A stretch of 64,000 nt of DNA from JAXMHQ01 sp046346665 (GTDB lineage: Bacteria > Verrucomicrobiota > Verrucomicrobiia > Limisphaerales > JAXMHQ01), in the NCBI GenBank assembly GCA_046346665.1, contig JAXMHQ010000024.1, positions 1 through 64,000 of the forward strand, in the 5' to 3' direction. The notes beneath the pieces were generated by a model that was given only the letters and a program-made list of their open reading frames with translations, ran no database searches and was not told the DNA's origin. The stretch's first letter is position 1; each line of letters opens with the position of its first letter. Of this stretch, positions 51,011-59,029 are shown piece after piece. Position numbers and translations under genes: made by a program.

Positions 51011-54000
51011 ATGGATCCCGAAGTCGCCATTTTGAACGCGGCGCTGGAACTGATTGGCGGCGAGAGGGCCGCCTATTTGGAGACAACATGCGCAGGGGAC
51101 GACCGGCTGCGCCATCGAGTCGAGGAGTTGCTCCAGGCCCACGAACAAGCGGAGGACTTTCTCCAGACATCGCCCGCGGCGCAACTCCGGCGACGGGCGT
51201 CGATCGATATACCCGTGACGGAAAAACCGGGGGATCATATCGGGCGCTACAAATTGCTGCAGCAAATCGGCGAAGGCGGATGCGGCGTGGTCTACATGGC
51301 CGAACAGGAGCACCCCGTGCGCCGCCGTGTCGCGCTCAAAGTCATCAAGCTGGGGATGGATACCAAACAGGTGGTCGCCAGGTTTGAAGCCGAGCGCCAG
51401 GCGCTGGCATTGATGGACCACCCGAATATCGCCCGGGTGCTCGACGCCGGCGCCACAGCAGCGGGGCGGCCGTTCTTCGTCATGGAACTGGTGCGCGGAA
51501 TCCGGATCACGCAGTTCTGCGACGAAAACCAGGTTCGCACCGAGGAGCGGCTCAGGATGTTCATCCAGGTTTGCCAGGCCATCCAGCACGCGCACCAAAA
51601 GGGCATCATTCACCGCGATATCAAACCCTCCAACATTCTCGTTACCGTCAACGACGGCGTGCCGGTGCCCAAGGTGATCGACTTCGGCATCGCCAAGGCG
51701 ACGGCGGGGCGCTTGACGAACCGGACGCTGTTCACCGCATTCGAACAGTTCATCGGGACCCCGGCCTACATGAGCCCCGAACAGGCGGTGATGACGAGCC
51801 TCGACATCGACACGCGCAGCGACATTTACAGCCTGGGCGTGCTGCTGTACGAACTGCTCACGGGAACAACACCGTTCGATTCCCGGGAGTTGCTCGAGGC
51901 CGGGCTCGACGAAATGCGCCGCATCATCCGCGAGCAGGAACCTCTCAAACCGTCGACGCGATTGAGCACCATGCTGGACGCGGAGCGTCGCACGGCGGCC
52001 GGCCGGCGCCAAACGGAACACCCGAAACTGATCCACCGGGTGCGCGGCGACCTGGATTGGATTGTGATGAAGGCGCTGGAGAAGGACCGCGCGCGCCGGT
52101 ACGAAACTGCCAACGGTCTGGCGGCGGACATTCAGCGGCATTTGAATTGTGAGCCGGTGGTCGCGCGCCCGCCCAGCCGGTGGTATGAATTCCAAAAAAC
52201 CCTGCTCCGTCACAAGTTCGGCTTCGCAGCCGCCGCGACGCTGATCCTGGTCCTGACCCTGGGCATTATCACCAGCACCTGGCAGGCGATTCGCGCCACT
52301 CGCGCCGAGCGGGAACAGGTTCGACTCCGCCTGGAGGCCGAGACGGCCCGAGCCAACGAAGCCGCACTTCGCAAAGAGAGGGAAGCCCGGCTCGAGATCG
52401 CCCGGGCCAGGGAATTCGCCCGCAGAAAGGACTACGCCCACGCCGAGGAGATCCTGAACGCCATCGACCCGGCCTACTTGACCGGGAACGCCGACGCTGC
52501 CGAATGCCGTCGGGCGATCGCCTGGGACTGGACCAGCAGATTGAAATGGAAGGAGGCCTCAGACCGCCTCGCCATCCTCGTTCGCGAGGATGCTTCCGCC
52601 TGGAACGGCACTGTGGCCGAGGACTACGCCGCGTATGCCGGCGCCCTGCTCCAGACCGGCAACGCGCCCGAATACGAGAGTTTCCGACGATCCATCCTCA
52701 CCCGTTTCGCCACACGGGACGACCCGCGCCTGTCCGAATTTCTCTGCGCCATCGCCATGTTCACCCCCGCAAACCCGGAAGTTGCGGATGCGATGTCCAG
52801 GCATTATGCCGTTGCCAAAACACTCGGGGGATATTCCGAGGAAGGCAGTCAATGGCAGGATGCCTCACACCGGTATGCGCTGGCTCTGACGGATTATCAC
52901 CGGGGCAATTTCCGCAAGGCGGCGCCGCTCTGTGCGAGCGCGCTGACGCTTCCGGGTGTGTCCGATAATTTCATCGCCACCGGCCTTGCGTTAAACGCCC
53001 TCGTGCAACATCAACTCGGCAACGAAACCGACGCTCGAATGGCCCTGACCCTCTGCCATCAGCGGATCGATCCGTTGATGAAAAACGGCCCCGAATCCGC
53101 AGGCGTCAAGAGCTTCGACCGGTGGTGGGTCTGGCTCATGGCCGCCAACCTTCAAAGCGAAGCCGATGCCATGATGGGTGCGCCGGACGCCGGCGACTAT
53201 GCCCGCCTGAACGAAACCAGGGCAACGCTCGCCCAGGTCGAATCGTTTGCCGCAAACCCGCGCTTTTACGACGCGACCCGGGCGGAATATGACCGCGCCC
53301 GGGAATCAGCCGCTTCAATGCCCGCCGTGATCCAGCGCATGGAGGGGAAAAAATTCGCGGACCTGCTCGTGGCCCTGGGCCTCTGGGGCCTGCAACATCG
53401 CGACTGGCCTCAAGCCACGACGAACTGGGACCTGGTCGCCTGCGGGCCGTCACAGAACGGAAGCCTCCTCTACGGGCGGGATCTCAGCGATTTCTACCTC
53501 TCCTACGCGCTCTTGCTCGCGGAACAGGATGATCCCGCGGCATACGACCGATTCCGAACCACCGCCCTCGCAACCTTCGGCAAAACACTCATCCCCATCA
53601 ACGCCGCCCGCACACTCGACGCCTGCCTGCTCCGACCGGCGGACACGACGTCCCTCGCCACGCTCCTGACCCTTGCGGACAGACTCGCGACCGCGCCAAC
53701 CGCCACCAACGCTTCTTCCCCGGGCAATCTCACTCTCGCCTTGCTCAAATACCGCAACCACGATCCCGCCGGCGCCCTCCGCCTGATCGGCTCAGACCTC
53801 AACCTCTCGACCCTCGCCCCGGACATTGCCGCACGAGCCCATGTCCTCAAGGCCCTGTGCCTCGCCCAAACCGGCAACCGAAACGCATCCCGATCCGAGC
53901 TGGACCTCGTCCGCGACTCAATCCAGTCAAAATTCAACTCGCCCCCTGTTTCAGACCCGGCGAACCTCGCGAGCTGGCGCGGGTGGTGGACCGATCACGT

Positions 54001-54055
54001 CCTGCTTCGCGAGGCGGAATCCGCCGATGCTAATCCATCCGCGGCTTCAGAGTGA
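51011..54055 (+). CDS. Membrane Ser/Thr protein kinase with extracytoplasmic helical domain
   Basis: A 1014-aa protein. ATG 51011 (MDPEVAILNAALELIGGERA) is chosen; upstream codons read without family features. Residues ~1-65 form a helical N-terminus; the kinase domain has IGEGGCGVVYMAEQ (P-loop), RRVALKVIKLG (Lys), IIHRDIKPSNIL (catalytic Asp), KVIDFGIAKA (DFG) and GTPAYMSPEQ. A transmembrane helix (FGFAAAATLILVLTLGIITS, ~395-415) and coiled coil (RAEREQVRLRLEAETARANE) precede a ~550-residue helical TPR-like sensor domain. Such PknB-type kinases in Planctomycetes/Verrucomicrobia often pair with an ECF sigma factor, and one (54979-55542) lies 0.9 kb downstream. The domain after the membrane segment would face the periplasm and sense an unknown signal. 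Confidence 0.92.
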   Translation: MDPEVAILNAALELIGGERAAYLETTCAGDDRLRHRVEELLQAHEQAEDFLQTSPAAQLRRRASIDIPVTEKPGDHIGRYKLLQQIGEGGCGVVYMAEQEHPVRRRVALKVIKLGMDTKQVVARFEAERQALALMDHPNIARVLDAGATAAGRPFFVMELVRGIRITQFCDENQVRTEERLRMFIQVCQAIQHAHQKGIIHRDIKPSNILVTVNDGVPVPKVIDFGIAKATAGRLTNRTLFTAFEQFIGTPAYMSPEQAVMTSLDIDTRSDIYSLGVLLYELLTGTTPFDSRELLEAGLDEMRRIIREQEPLKPSTRLSTMLDAERRTAAGRRQTEHPKLIHRVRGDLDWIVMKALEKDRARRYETANGLAADIQRHLNCEPVVARPPSRWYEFQKTLLRHKFGFAAAATLILVLTLGIITSTWQAIRATRAEREQVRLRLEAETARANEAALRKEREARLEIARAREFARRKDYAHAEEILNAIDPAYLTGNADAAECRRAIAWDWTSRLKWKEASDRLAILVREDASAWNGTVAEDYAAYAGALLQTGNAPEYESFRRSILTRFATRDDPRLSEFLCAIAMFTPANPEVADAMSRHYAVAKTLGGYSEEGSQWQDASHRYALALTDYHRGNFRKAAPLCASALTLPGVSDNFIATGLALNALVQHQLGNETDARMALTLCHQRIDPLMKNGPESAGVKSFDRWWVWLMAANLQSEADAMMGAPDAGDYARLNETRATLAQVESFAANPRFYDATRAEYDRARESAASMPAVIQRMEGKKFADLLVALGLWGLQHRDWPQATTNWDLVACGPSQNGSLLYGRDLSDFYLSYALLLAEQDDPAAYDRFRTTALATFGKTLIPINAARTLDACLLRPADTTSLATLLTLADRLATAPTATNASSPGNLTLALLKYRNHDPAGALRLIGSDLNLSTLAPDIAARAHVLKALCLAQTGNRNASRSELDLVRDSIQSKFNSPPVSDPANLASWRGWWTDHVLLREAESADANPSAASE

Positions 54056-54161
54056 ATTGATTCGCGATTCTTTGCCCTTTTCCCGCCGGAACTTCGCATT
54101 GTCCGATGAACACCCATGCTTAAGCAGCCGCACATCAGACCATGAACGATCCAAAAACCCC

Positions 54162-54869
54162 ATGAAAACTACTTGCTCCGCATCCTCATCTCGCTGGACC
54201 GTGTTCGTCACGCCAGCCATGCTTGTCTGCCTGGCCTCCGCCAACGCCGAACCACTCATCTCGAACTCCGACCAGCCCATCGGCGGCATCCCCACAGTCT
54301 ACTCCGGACAGTGGGTTGCCGCTCCGTTCCAGACCGGAGCCGACCCATCCCGCTTGGACTCCATTGCGCTTTACGAAATGACCGGGCTCGGAACCCCGGC
54401 GGGCTCCTTCTCGGTTTCCATCTGGGGCGGTCTCGCCGGCCACCCGGGCGCCCTGCTGGCCGGTGGGACGCTGAGCGGACCGTCTGCACCGCTGGGACAG
54501 GGCCTGCAGACCTACAGTTCGGCAACGGGGATTCCGCTCTTACCCAACACGGAATACTGGGTCGTGGCCTCTTCTGACGTGGCCGATTGGTCCGATGCTT
54601 ACAACTGGGCCGCGGCTGACACCGCAGGCTTTGACACTGCGTACGGTTGGCAATTCTTCGATCACTACGACTTGACCTCCGACCAGGGGGCCACCTGGAT
54701 GCAGGCGGGAGGAATCGACTTTGGATTCGGCCCCCAGTTGCTGGAGATCGACGGCACCATCGTCCCGGAACCATCGGTGTGCGCATTGCTGGCCGCGGGC
54801 ACCGCGCAACTGCTGGTTCTAAAGGCACGACGGCGCGAACCGCACCGCGCGGCCGATAATCAATGCTGA
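54162..54869 (+). CDS. PEP-CTERM-type secreted protein (choice-of-anchor domain)
   Basis: A 235-aa protein. The ATG at 54162 (MKTTCSASSSRWTVFVTPAM) starts a signal ending near ANAE. The middle is a beta-sandwich repeat region with LISNSDQPIGGIPTVYSGQW, FSVSIWGGLAGHPGAL and LPNTEYWVVAS, matching the 'choice-of-anchor R' type of PEP-CTERM proteins. The C-terminus VPEPSVCALLAAGTAQLLVL, KARRR is a PEP motif, hydrophobic stretch and basic tail, slightly atypical. It lies between the Ser/Thr kinase and the ECF sigma factor and could be a surface target of the same circuit (inference). Confidence 0.78.
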   Translation: MKTTCSASSSRWTVFVTPAMLVCLASANAEPLISNSDQPIGGIPTVYSGQWVAAPFQTGADPSRLDSIALYEMTGLGTPAGSFSVSIWGGLAGHPGALLAGGTLSGPSAPLGQGLQTYSSATGIPLLPNTEYWVVASSDVADWSDAYNWAAADTAGFDTAYGWQFFDHYDLTSDQGATWMQAGGIDFGFGPQLLEIDGTIVPEPSVCALLAAGTAQLLVLKARRREPHRAADNQC

Positions 54870-54978
54870 GAATGTCCCCGTCGCCCCGTGTGCCGCTTCC
54901 GGACGGCCAAGGAGATCCCGTTGCTCCATCCAGACTCTTTCGCGTTGCCGCCTGCGGCTTCGTCGCTACTCTGGCCTC

Positions 54979-55542
54979 GTGAACGATTTCACCCTGATGT
55001 TGCAGCGGGCGCAGGAGGGCGATTCCAGGGCGGCGGAGGATTTGCTGCCGCTGGTCTACGAGGAACTGCGCAAGCTGGCGGCGGCCCGAATGGCGAAAGA
55101 ATCCGCCGGCCACACCCTGCAAGCCACCGCACTCGTTCACGAAGCCTGGCTCCGCCTCGTCGGGCCCGACGGCGAAGCGCGCTTTCAAAACCGCGCCCAC
55201 TTCTTTGCCGCCGCCGCCGAAGCCATGCGCCGCATCCTCATCGACCGCGCCCGCCGCAAACGCGCCCTGCGCCACGGCGGAGACCAACAACGGGTGGAGA
55301 TCCTCGAAGCCGACCTGGTTCTCCCGGCCCACGACGAACAACTGCTGGCCTTGGACGACGCCCTGGACCTGCTTGCACTCGCGTTCAAGGACGAAGCCGA
55401 ACTCGTGAAACTTCGGTATTTCGTGGGCATGACCATCGAAGAAGCCGCGGCAGCCCTGGGCATCTCCCCTCGAACCGCCAAATACCATTGGACCCACGCC
55501 CGCGCCTGGCTGTTCCGCGAAATCAAAAGGAAAGCCGCCTAG
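54979..55542 (+). CDS. ECF-type RNA polymerase sigma factor
   Basis: A 187-aa protein starting at GTG 54979 (read as Met, then NDFTLMLQRAQEGDSRAAED). Region 2 (LLPLVYEELRKLAAARMAKE) and the region 4 helix-turn-helix (LRYFVGMTIEEAAAALGISP, RTAKYHWTHARAWLFREIKR) are clear. The sequence resembles the ECF groups of Planctomycetes and Verrucomicrobia that occur next to Ser/Thr kinases and are probably regulated by phosphorylation rather than by an anti-sigma factor (literature; applied here by resemblance). The kinase gene at 51011-54055 is the obvious partner, with a PEP-CTERM gene between them. Confidence 0.88.
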   Translation: MNDFTLMLQRAQEGDSRAAEDLLPLVYEELRKLAAARMAKESAGHTLQATALVHEAWLRLVGPDGEARFQNRAHFFAAAAEAMRRILIDRARRKRALRHGGDQQRVEILEADLVLPAHDEQLLALDDALDLLALAFKDEAELVKLRYFVGMTIEEAAAALGISPRTAKYHWTHARAWLFREIKRKAA

Positions 55543-55559
55543 CCCAGGCCCGGGCACGC

Positions 55560-57416
55560 TTACTGCACCGTCACGCTCTTGGCCAGGTTGCGGGGCTTGT
55601 CCACGTCGCAGCCGCGCGCGACCGCGATGTGATACGCGAACAGTTGCAGCGGGATGCTCGCCAGGATCGGGTAGACCGGCTCCGCAGTTTCGGGCAGGTA
55701 GATCACGTCGTCCGCCACGGATTTCACCTGCTCGTCCCCTTCGGTCGCCAGCGCGATGATCGGGCCTTTGCGCGCGCGAATCATCGCCAGGTTCGCCATG
55801 GTCTTGTCGTACATCGAATCCTTCGGCACCACGAACACCGTCGGCGTGCTGGCGTCGATCAGCGCAATCGGCCCGTGCTTCATCTCCGCCGCGGAATAGC
55901 CCTCGGCGTGGATGTAGGAAATCTCCTTGAGCTTGAGCGCGCCTTCCAGCGCGATCGGGAAGGTGTAGCCGCGGCTCAGGAAGAAAAAGTCCTCCGCCTT
56001 CGCATACTTCAGCGCGATGCGCTTCAATTCTTCATTCTGCGCCAGCAATTTCTCCATCTGCTTCGGCGCCGCTTCCAGCGCCTTCAGAATTTCCACCGCC
56101 CGGTTCGCCGAGAGCATGCGCATCCGGCCGAGATGAACGGCCAGCAGCGACAGCACCACGAGCGTGGACGTGAACGCTTTGGTAGACGCGACGCCGATCT
56201 CCGGACCGGCGTGCATGTAAATGCCGCCGTCGGATTCGCGGGCGATGGTGCTGCCGACCACGTTGACGATGGCCAGCGCCCGGTGGCCGCGCCGCTTCGC
56301 CTCGCGCAGCGCCGCCAGCGTGTCCGCCGTCTCGCCCGATTGCGAAATCACCACCAGCACCGTGTCGCGGTCGAGCGGCGCGTTGCGATAACAAAACTCA
56401 TGCGCGAACTCGACCTCGACGGGCAGGTGCGCGAGTTCCTCGACCAGGTATTCGCCCACCAGCGCCGCGTGCCAGCTCGTGCCGCTGGCCGCGATGACCA
56501 GGCGATCGATCGACCGCAACTCCGCGGCCGTCATGTTCAATCCGCCGAACTTCGCCGTGGCGGCTTCGAAATCGATGCGTCCGCGCAGTGCGTTTTCGAC
56601 CGTGCGCGGCTGCTCGTAGATTTCCTTGAGCATGAAATGGGCGTGCTCGCCACGTTCGGCGTCTTCCTGGCTGAATTCCAGCTTCTGCACCTGAACGTTC
56701 GCCGTGTTCGTCCCGAGGTTTTGAACATCGAACCGCTCCGCCGTGATCGTCGCCACGTCGTAATCATTCAGGAACACCACCTGCCGCGTGTGCGCGACCA
56801 GGGCGTTGGAATCGCTCGCGAGAAAATGGTCGCCGTTGCCGATCCCGATGATGAGGGGCGAACCGCGCCGGGCGCCGACGATGCATCCCGGCACATCGGC
56901 GCAGACGGCAGCCAGGCCGTAGGTGCCGATGACTTCGCGCAACGCGTCGCAGACGGCGTTCGTGAACGCCTCCGCGCCTTTCTGAGTCGCCTTGCGCTTT
57001 TCGTAATGCTCGCCGATCAGGTGCGCCAGGACCTCGGTGTCCGTGCCCGATTGAAACGTGTGCCCGCTCTTAAGCAGGCGCTGCCGCAGCCGGTCGTAAT
57101 TTTCAATCACCCCGTTGTGCACCACGGCGATTCGGCCCGTGCGATCGAGGTGCGGATGGGAGTTTTCGTCGGACGGCGGCCCGTGCGTGGCCCAGCGGGT
57201 GTGCCCGATTCCGAGTGTGCCGGCGCAGGCGCCGTTGCTGAGCAGCGGGGCGAGGCCTTCGTCGATCTTGCCCTTCTTCTTGCGGACCGCGATCTGCGCC
57301 TCGTGCATCACCGCCACACCGGCGCTGTCGTAACCGCGGTATTCCAGCCGTCGCAATCCTTCCAGCAGGATCGGCGCGGCGGCGTTCTTGCCCACATATC
57401 CAATAATGCCACACAT
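55560..57416 (-). CDS. glmS: Glutamine-fructose-6-phosphate aminotransferase (GlmS)
   Basis: A 618-aa cytoplasmic enzyme. After processing, the N-terminal Cys2 (MCGIIGYVGKNAAAPILLEG) is the glutaminase nucleophile; RRLEYRGYDSAGVAV and GIGHTRWATHGPPSDENSHP are glutaminase-domain motifs. The two SIS isomerase domains show VIAASGTSWHAALVGEYL, VVISQSGETADTLAALREAK, GVASTKAFTSTLVVL and the C-terminal DVDKPRNLAKSVTVQ tail, which carries the catalytic Lys. It makes glucosamine-6-phosphate for peptidoglycan and LPS. Length is normal. No glmS riboswitch is evident upstream; the gap at 57417-57691 is filled by REP-like repeats. Confidence 0.97.
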   Translation of the reverse strand: MCGIIGYVGKNAAAPILLEGLRRLEYRGYDSAGVAVMHEAQIAVRKKKGKIDEGLAPLLSNGACAGTLGIGHTRWATHGPPSDENSHPHLDRTGRIAVVHNGVIENYDRLRQRLLKSGHTFQSGTDTEVLAHLIGEHYEKRKATQKGAEAFTNAVCDALREVIGTYGLAAVCADVPGCIVGARRGSPLIIGIGNGDHFLASDSNALVAHTRQVVFLNDYDVATITAERFDVQNLGTNTANVQVQKLEFSQEDAERGEHAHFMLKEIYEQPRTVENALRGRIDFEAATAKFGGLNMTAAELRSIDRLVIAASGTSWHAALVGEYLVEELAHLPVEVEFAHEFCYRNAPLDRDTVLVVISQSGETADTLAALREAKRRGHRALAIVNVVGSTIARESDGGIYMHAGPEIGVASTKAFTSTLVVLSLLAVHLGRMRMLSANRAVEILKALEAAPKQMEKLLAQNEELKRIALKYAKAEDFFFLSRGYTFPIALEGALKLKEISYIHAEGYSAAEMKHGPIALIDASTPTVFVVPKDSMYDKTMANLAMIRARKGPIIALATEGDEQVKSVADDVIYLPETAEPVYPILASIPLQLFAYHIAVARGCDVDKPRNLAKSVTVQ

Positions 57417-57432
57417 AATTTCGGGGACCTCC

Positions 57433-57500
57433 GTAGCCGCAATCGTGAGATCGCGGATTCCCGCAGCTCGGCGCTTTCCGTGATTTCACAATCGCGGCTA
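57433..57500. repeat. REP-like inverted pair upstream of glmS
   Basis: GTAGCCGCAATCGTGAGATC, GCGGAT at 57433-57458 faces CGTGATTTCACAATCGCGGC, TA at 57479-57500. They belong to the window's REP-like family. The pair sits immediately 5' to the glmS start codon (57416) on the minus strand and so may lie in its untranslated leader. Confidence 0.6.
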
Positions 57501-57591
57501 AGGCGGCTACGAGGCTTGTCCCGCCATATATATACGGCAGGCGCTCAAAACGCAAAGCAGAACAGATGCCGCGGTAGTCTTCCTGCGGGGA

Positions 57592-57616
57592 CCGCGATCT
57601 CACGATCGCGGCTGCA
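57592..57616. repeat. REP-like single unit
   Basis: CCGCGATCTCACGATCGCGG, CTGCA: identical in core to the 14015-14040 unit (7-bp stem, loop CTCACG). It lies between glmS and the response-regulator gene. Confidence 0.6.
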
Positions 57617-57691
57617 GGATCGGTCGCCGGGACTGCATTTGAAACAATTGGCTTTACTTCTGCCGCCCCCGTGAAAACATCGGTGCCGGGC

Positions 57692-58342
57692 ATGAGCTTG
57701 AGAATAGCTTTGGTGGATGATCATCGGATGTTTCGGGACGGGATGCGCCTGGTCCTGCAACGCGAAAATGACTGCACAATTGTGGGCGAGGCGAGCGACG
57801 CCCGCGGTGCCCGGGAACTGCTGGCCCAAACGGTCCCCGACGTCCTCATACTCGACCTCCAACTCCCCGACGGCAACGGCATCGAAATTTCCCGCAGCGT
57901 CCTCGCCGACCATCCCGAGGTCCGCATCCTGATGGTGTCCGGCAACCCCGACCTCTCGCATGTCGGCGACGCGCTCAAGGCCGGCATTCTGGGTTACCTG
58001 CTGAAGGACGAACCGTCGGAGGAACTGCTCCGCGCGGTGCGCACCGTGGCGGGCAACCGCGTTTACCTCTGCCCCGCCGCCGCGACCGCGCTGGCTGAAG
58101 ATCTGAAAGCGCCGGCGCCGGCTCCCGGAGGCAACGGCTCCAAGCGAAAACTTTCCCCCCAGGAATTGCAGGTGTTAAAACTCGTCGCCGAAGGCAAGCG
58201 CAACAAGGAAATCGCCGACCATCTGCAGGTCAGTCCGAAATCCGTCGAGACCTACCGCTACCGCCTCATGGCCAAACTCGAGTGTTCCAGCACCGCTGAA
58301 CTCGTCCGCTACGCCGTCCGCGAAGGCATCCTCGCCGCCTGA
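57692..58342 (+). CDS. NarL/FixJ-type response regulator
   Basis: A 216-aa protein, ATG 57692 (MSLRIALVDDHRMFRDGMRL); the GTG at 57671 is less likely. Receiver domain: acidic pair VDDH, phosphorylation Asp in LILDLQLPDGNG, Lys in GYLLKDEPSEE. A linker (PAPAPGGNGS) leads to a LuxR/NarL helix-turn-helix: LSPQELQVLKLVAEGKRNKE, IADHLQVSPKSVETYRYRLM. It is a DNA-binding regulator whose kinase is not adjacent; the hybrid kinase at 61693 is in the same direction but 3.4 kb away and could be a partner. Targets unknown. Confidence 0.92.
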   Translation: MSLRIALVDDHRMFRDGMRLVLQRENDCTIVGEASDARGARELLAQTVPDVLILDLQLPDGNGIEISRSVLADHPEVRILMVSGNPDLSHVGDALKAGILGYLLKDEPSEELLRAVRTVAGNRVYLCPAAATALAEDLKAPAPAPGGNGSKRKLSPQELQVLKLVAEGKRNKEIADHLQVSPKSVETYRYRLMAKLECSSTAELVRYAVREGILAA

Positions 58343-58393
58343 GCGGGGCTGAACCGACTTTGACGCGAATTCACGCGCATTTTCGCTAATCTG

Positions 58394-58487
58394 GTGGGGC
58401 GAGACTCCGTCGAGCCCTGACAATTCACGGGTCGGCAATCTCACGATTGCGGCTACAGGACCAGGGCTCGACAGAGTCTCGCCCCAC
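58394..58487. repeat. GTGGGGCGAGACTC inverted repeat flanking a REP unit
   Basis: 58394-58419 (GTGGGGCGAGACTCCGTCGA, GCCCTG) and 58463-58487 (AGGGCTCGACAGAGTCTCGC, CCCAC) are inverted repeats with one or two mismatches. They enclose a REP-like unit, CGGCAATCTCACGATTGCGG, CTAC at 58433-58457. A second example without the REP unit is at 63586-63748. The element sits just after the response-regulator gene. Confidence 0.7.
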
Positions 58488-58719
58488 CTTTAGCGGTTTT
58501 CATCCGTGTTTGAAATCAATGGGTTCGGCCCAAAACCGGGTTTTGTTCAGTTTCCCTGACAAATCCTGTCAGGTTTTCCCCAGCCGGCTCCCCGGGGCGT
58601 TGTAAGTGAAACTGCTACAAACACCCTGCAGGTTTTTCCCGTTTAATGATTTGCAACAGGCTCCGATCTCCATGGCGTGTGAGTCGCCGGGTATAGCCTG
58701 GGGAACTAATGGAACCAAA

Positions 58720-58849
58720 GGGAACAGGGATGGGTTCAGGGAAAGGGTAAAAAGGGAATCAGGGTCTAAGGGACGGGTTCAGGGTCAAGGGTCAGGGAAA
58801 AGATTGGTTCCGGGATCTAGGGTTAAAGGGTTCGGGTCAGGCTTCGGGG
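58720..58849 (+). other. G-triplet array, potential G-quadruplex region
   Basis: On the plus strand about 17 runs of GGG occur in 130 bases. Twelve of them lie between 58720 and 58797 with spacers of only 2-6 bases, e.g. GGG-TCTAA-GGG-AC-GGG, then TTCA-GGG-TCAA-GGG-TCA-GGG. The loops are mostly purine plus TTCA/TCAA, giving a degenerate GGGTTCAGGG repeat. Each set of four triplets satisfies the standard G4 rule (G3, loops of 1-7). The region is in a convergent intergenic gap with no open frame of interest. Confidence 0.7.
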
Positions 58850-58961
58850 TGAGCGGCGGACAATGCGGGACAGCGGGCCATTTCAGAGATGGCACTTTCC
58901 TTCTCAGTTGTCCCCATCCGCCGCTTCGCGACTCACACTTTTCTTTTTTCAGCGCAATCCC

Positions 58962-59027
58962 GTAGCCGCAACCGTCAGATTGCGGTCTTTTTCCTGGCTG
59001 AAACCGCGATCAGACGATCGCGCCTGC
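58962..59027. repeat. REP-like inverted pair
   Basis: GTAGCCGCAACCGTCAGATT, GCGG at 58962-58985 faces CCGCGATCAGACGATCGCGC at 59003-59022. It is close to the stop codon of the leftward barrel gene (59030) and could stabilise or terminate its mRNA. Confidence 0.6.
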
Positions 59028-59029
59028 GC

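Larger units (their letters stand above)
58343..59029. other. 687-base intergenic region, repeat-rich, no gene
   Basis: This is the longest gap of the window. It holds a GTGGGGCGAGACTC inverted repeat enclosing a REP-like unit (58394-58487), a tract with 17 G-triplets (58720-58849) and a REP-like pair (58962-59027). Short open frames across it have no recognisable motif and follow the G-rich bias. It separates a rightward response regulator from a leftward barrel gene, so it is a convergent, non-promoter region. Confidence 0.55.

Noticed and set aside
54888..57674. 928-codon frame on the plus strand across the sigma factor and glmS
   Set aside because: It is antisense to glmS, whose family motifs are unmistakable, and out of frame with the sigma factor gene.
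57417..57691. Possible glmS ribozyme/riboswitch upstream of glmS
   Set aside because: Sequence upstream of the start consists of REP-like repeats; none of the conserved glmS ribozyme core could be seen, and that ribozyme is mostly a Firmicute feature.
58434..59027. Clustered short repeats as a CRISPR array
   Set aside because: Copies are palindromic, unequal in spacing and dispersed across intergenic gaps, with no array of unique spacers and no cas genes.
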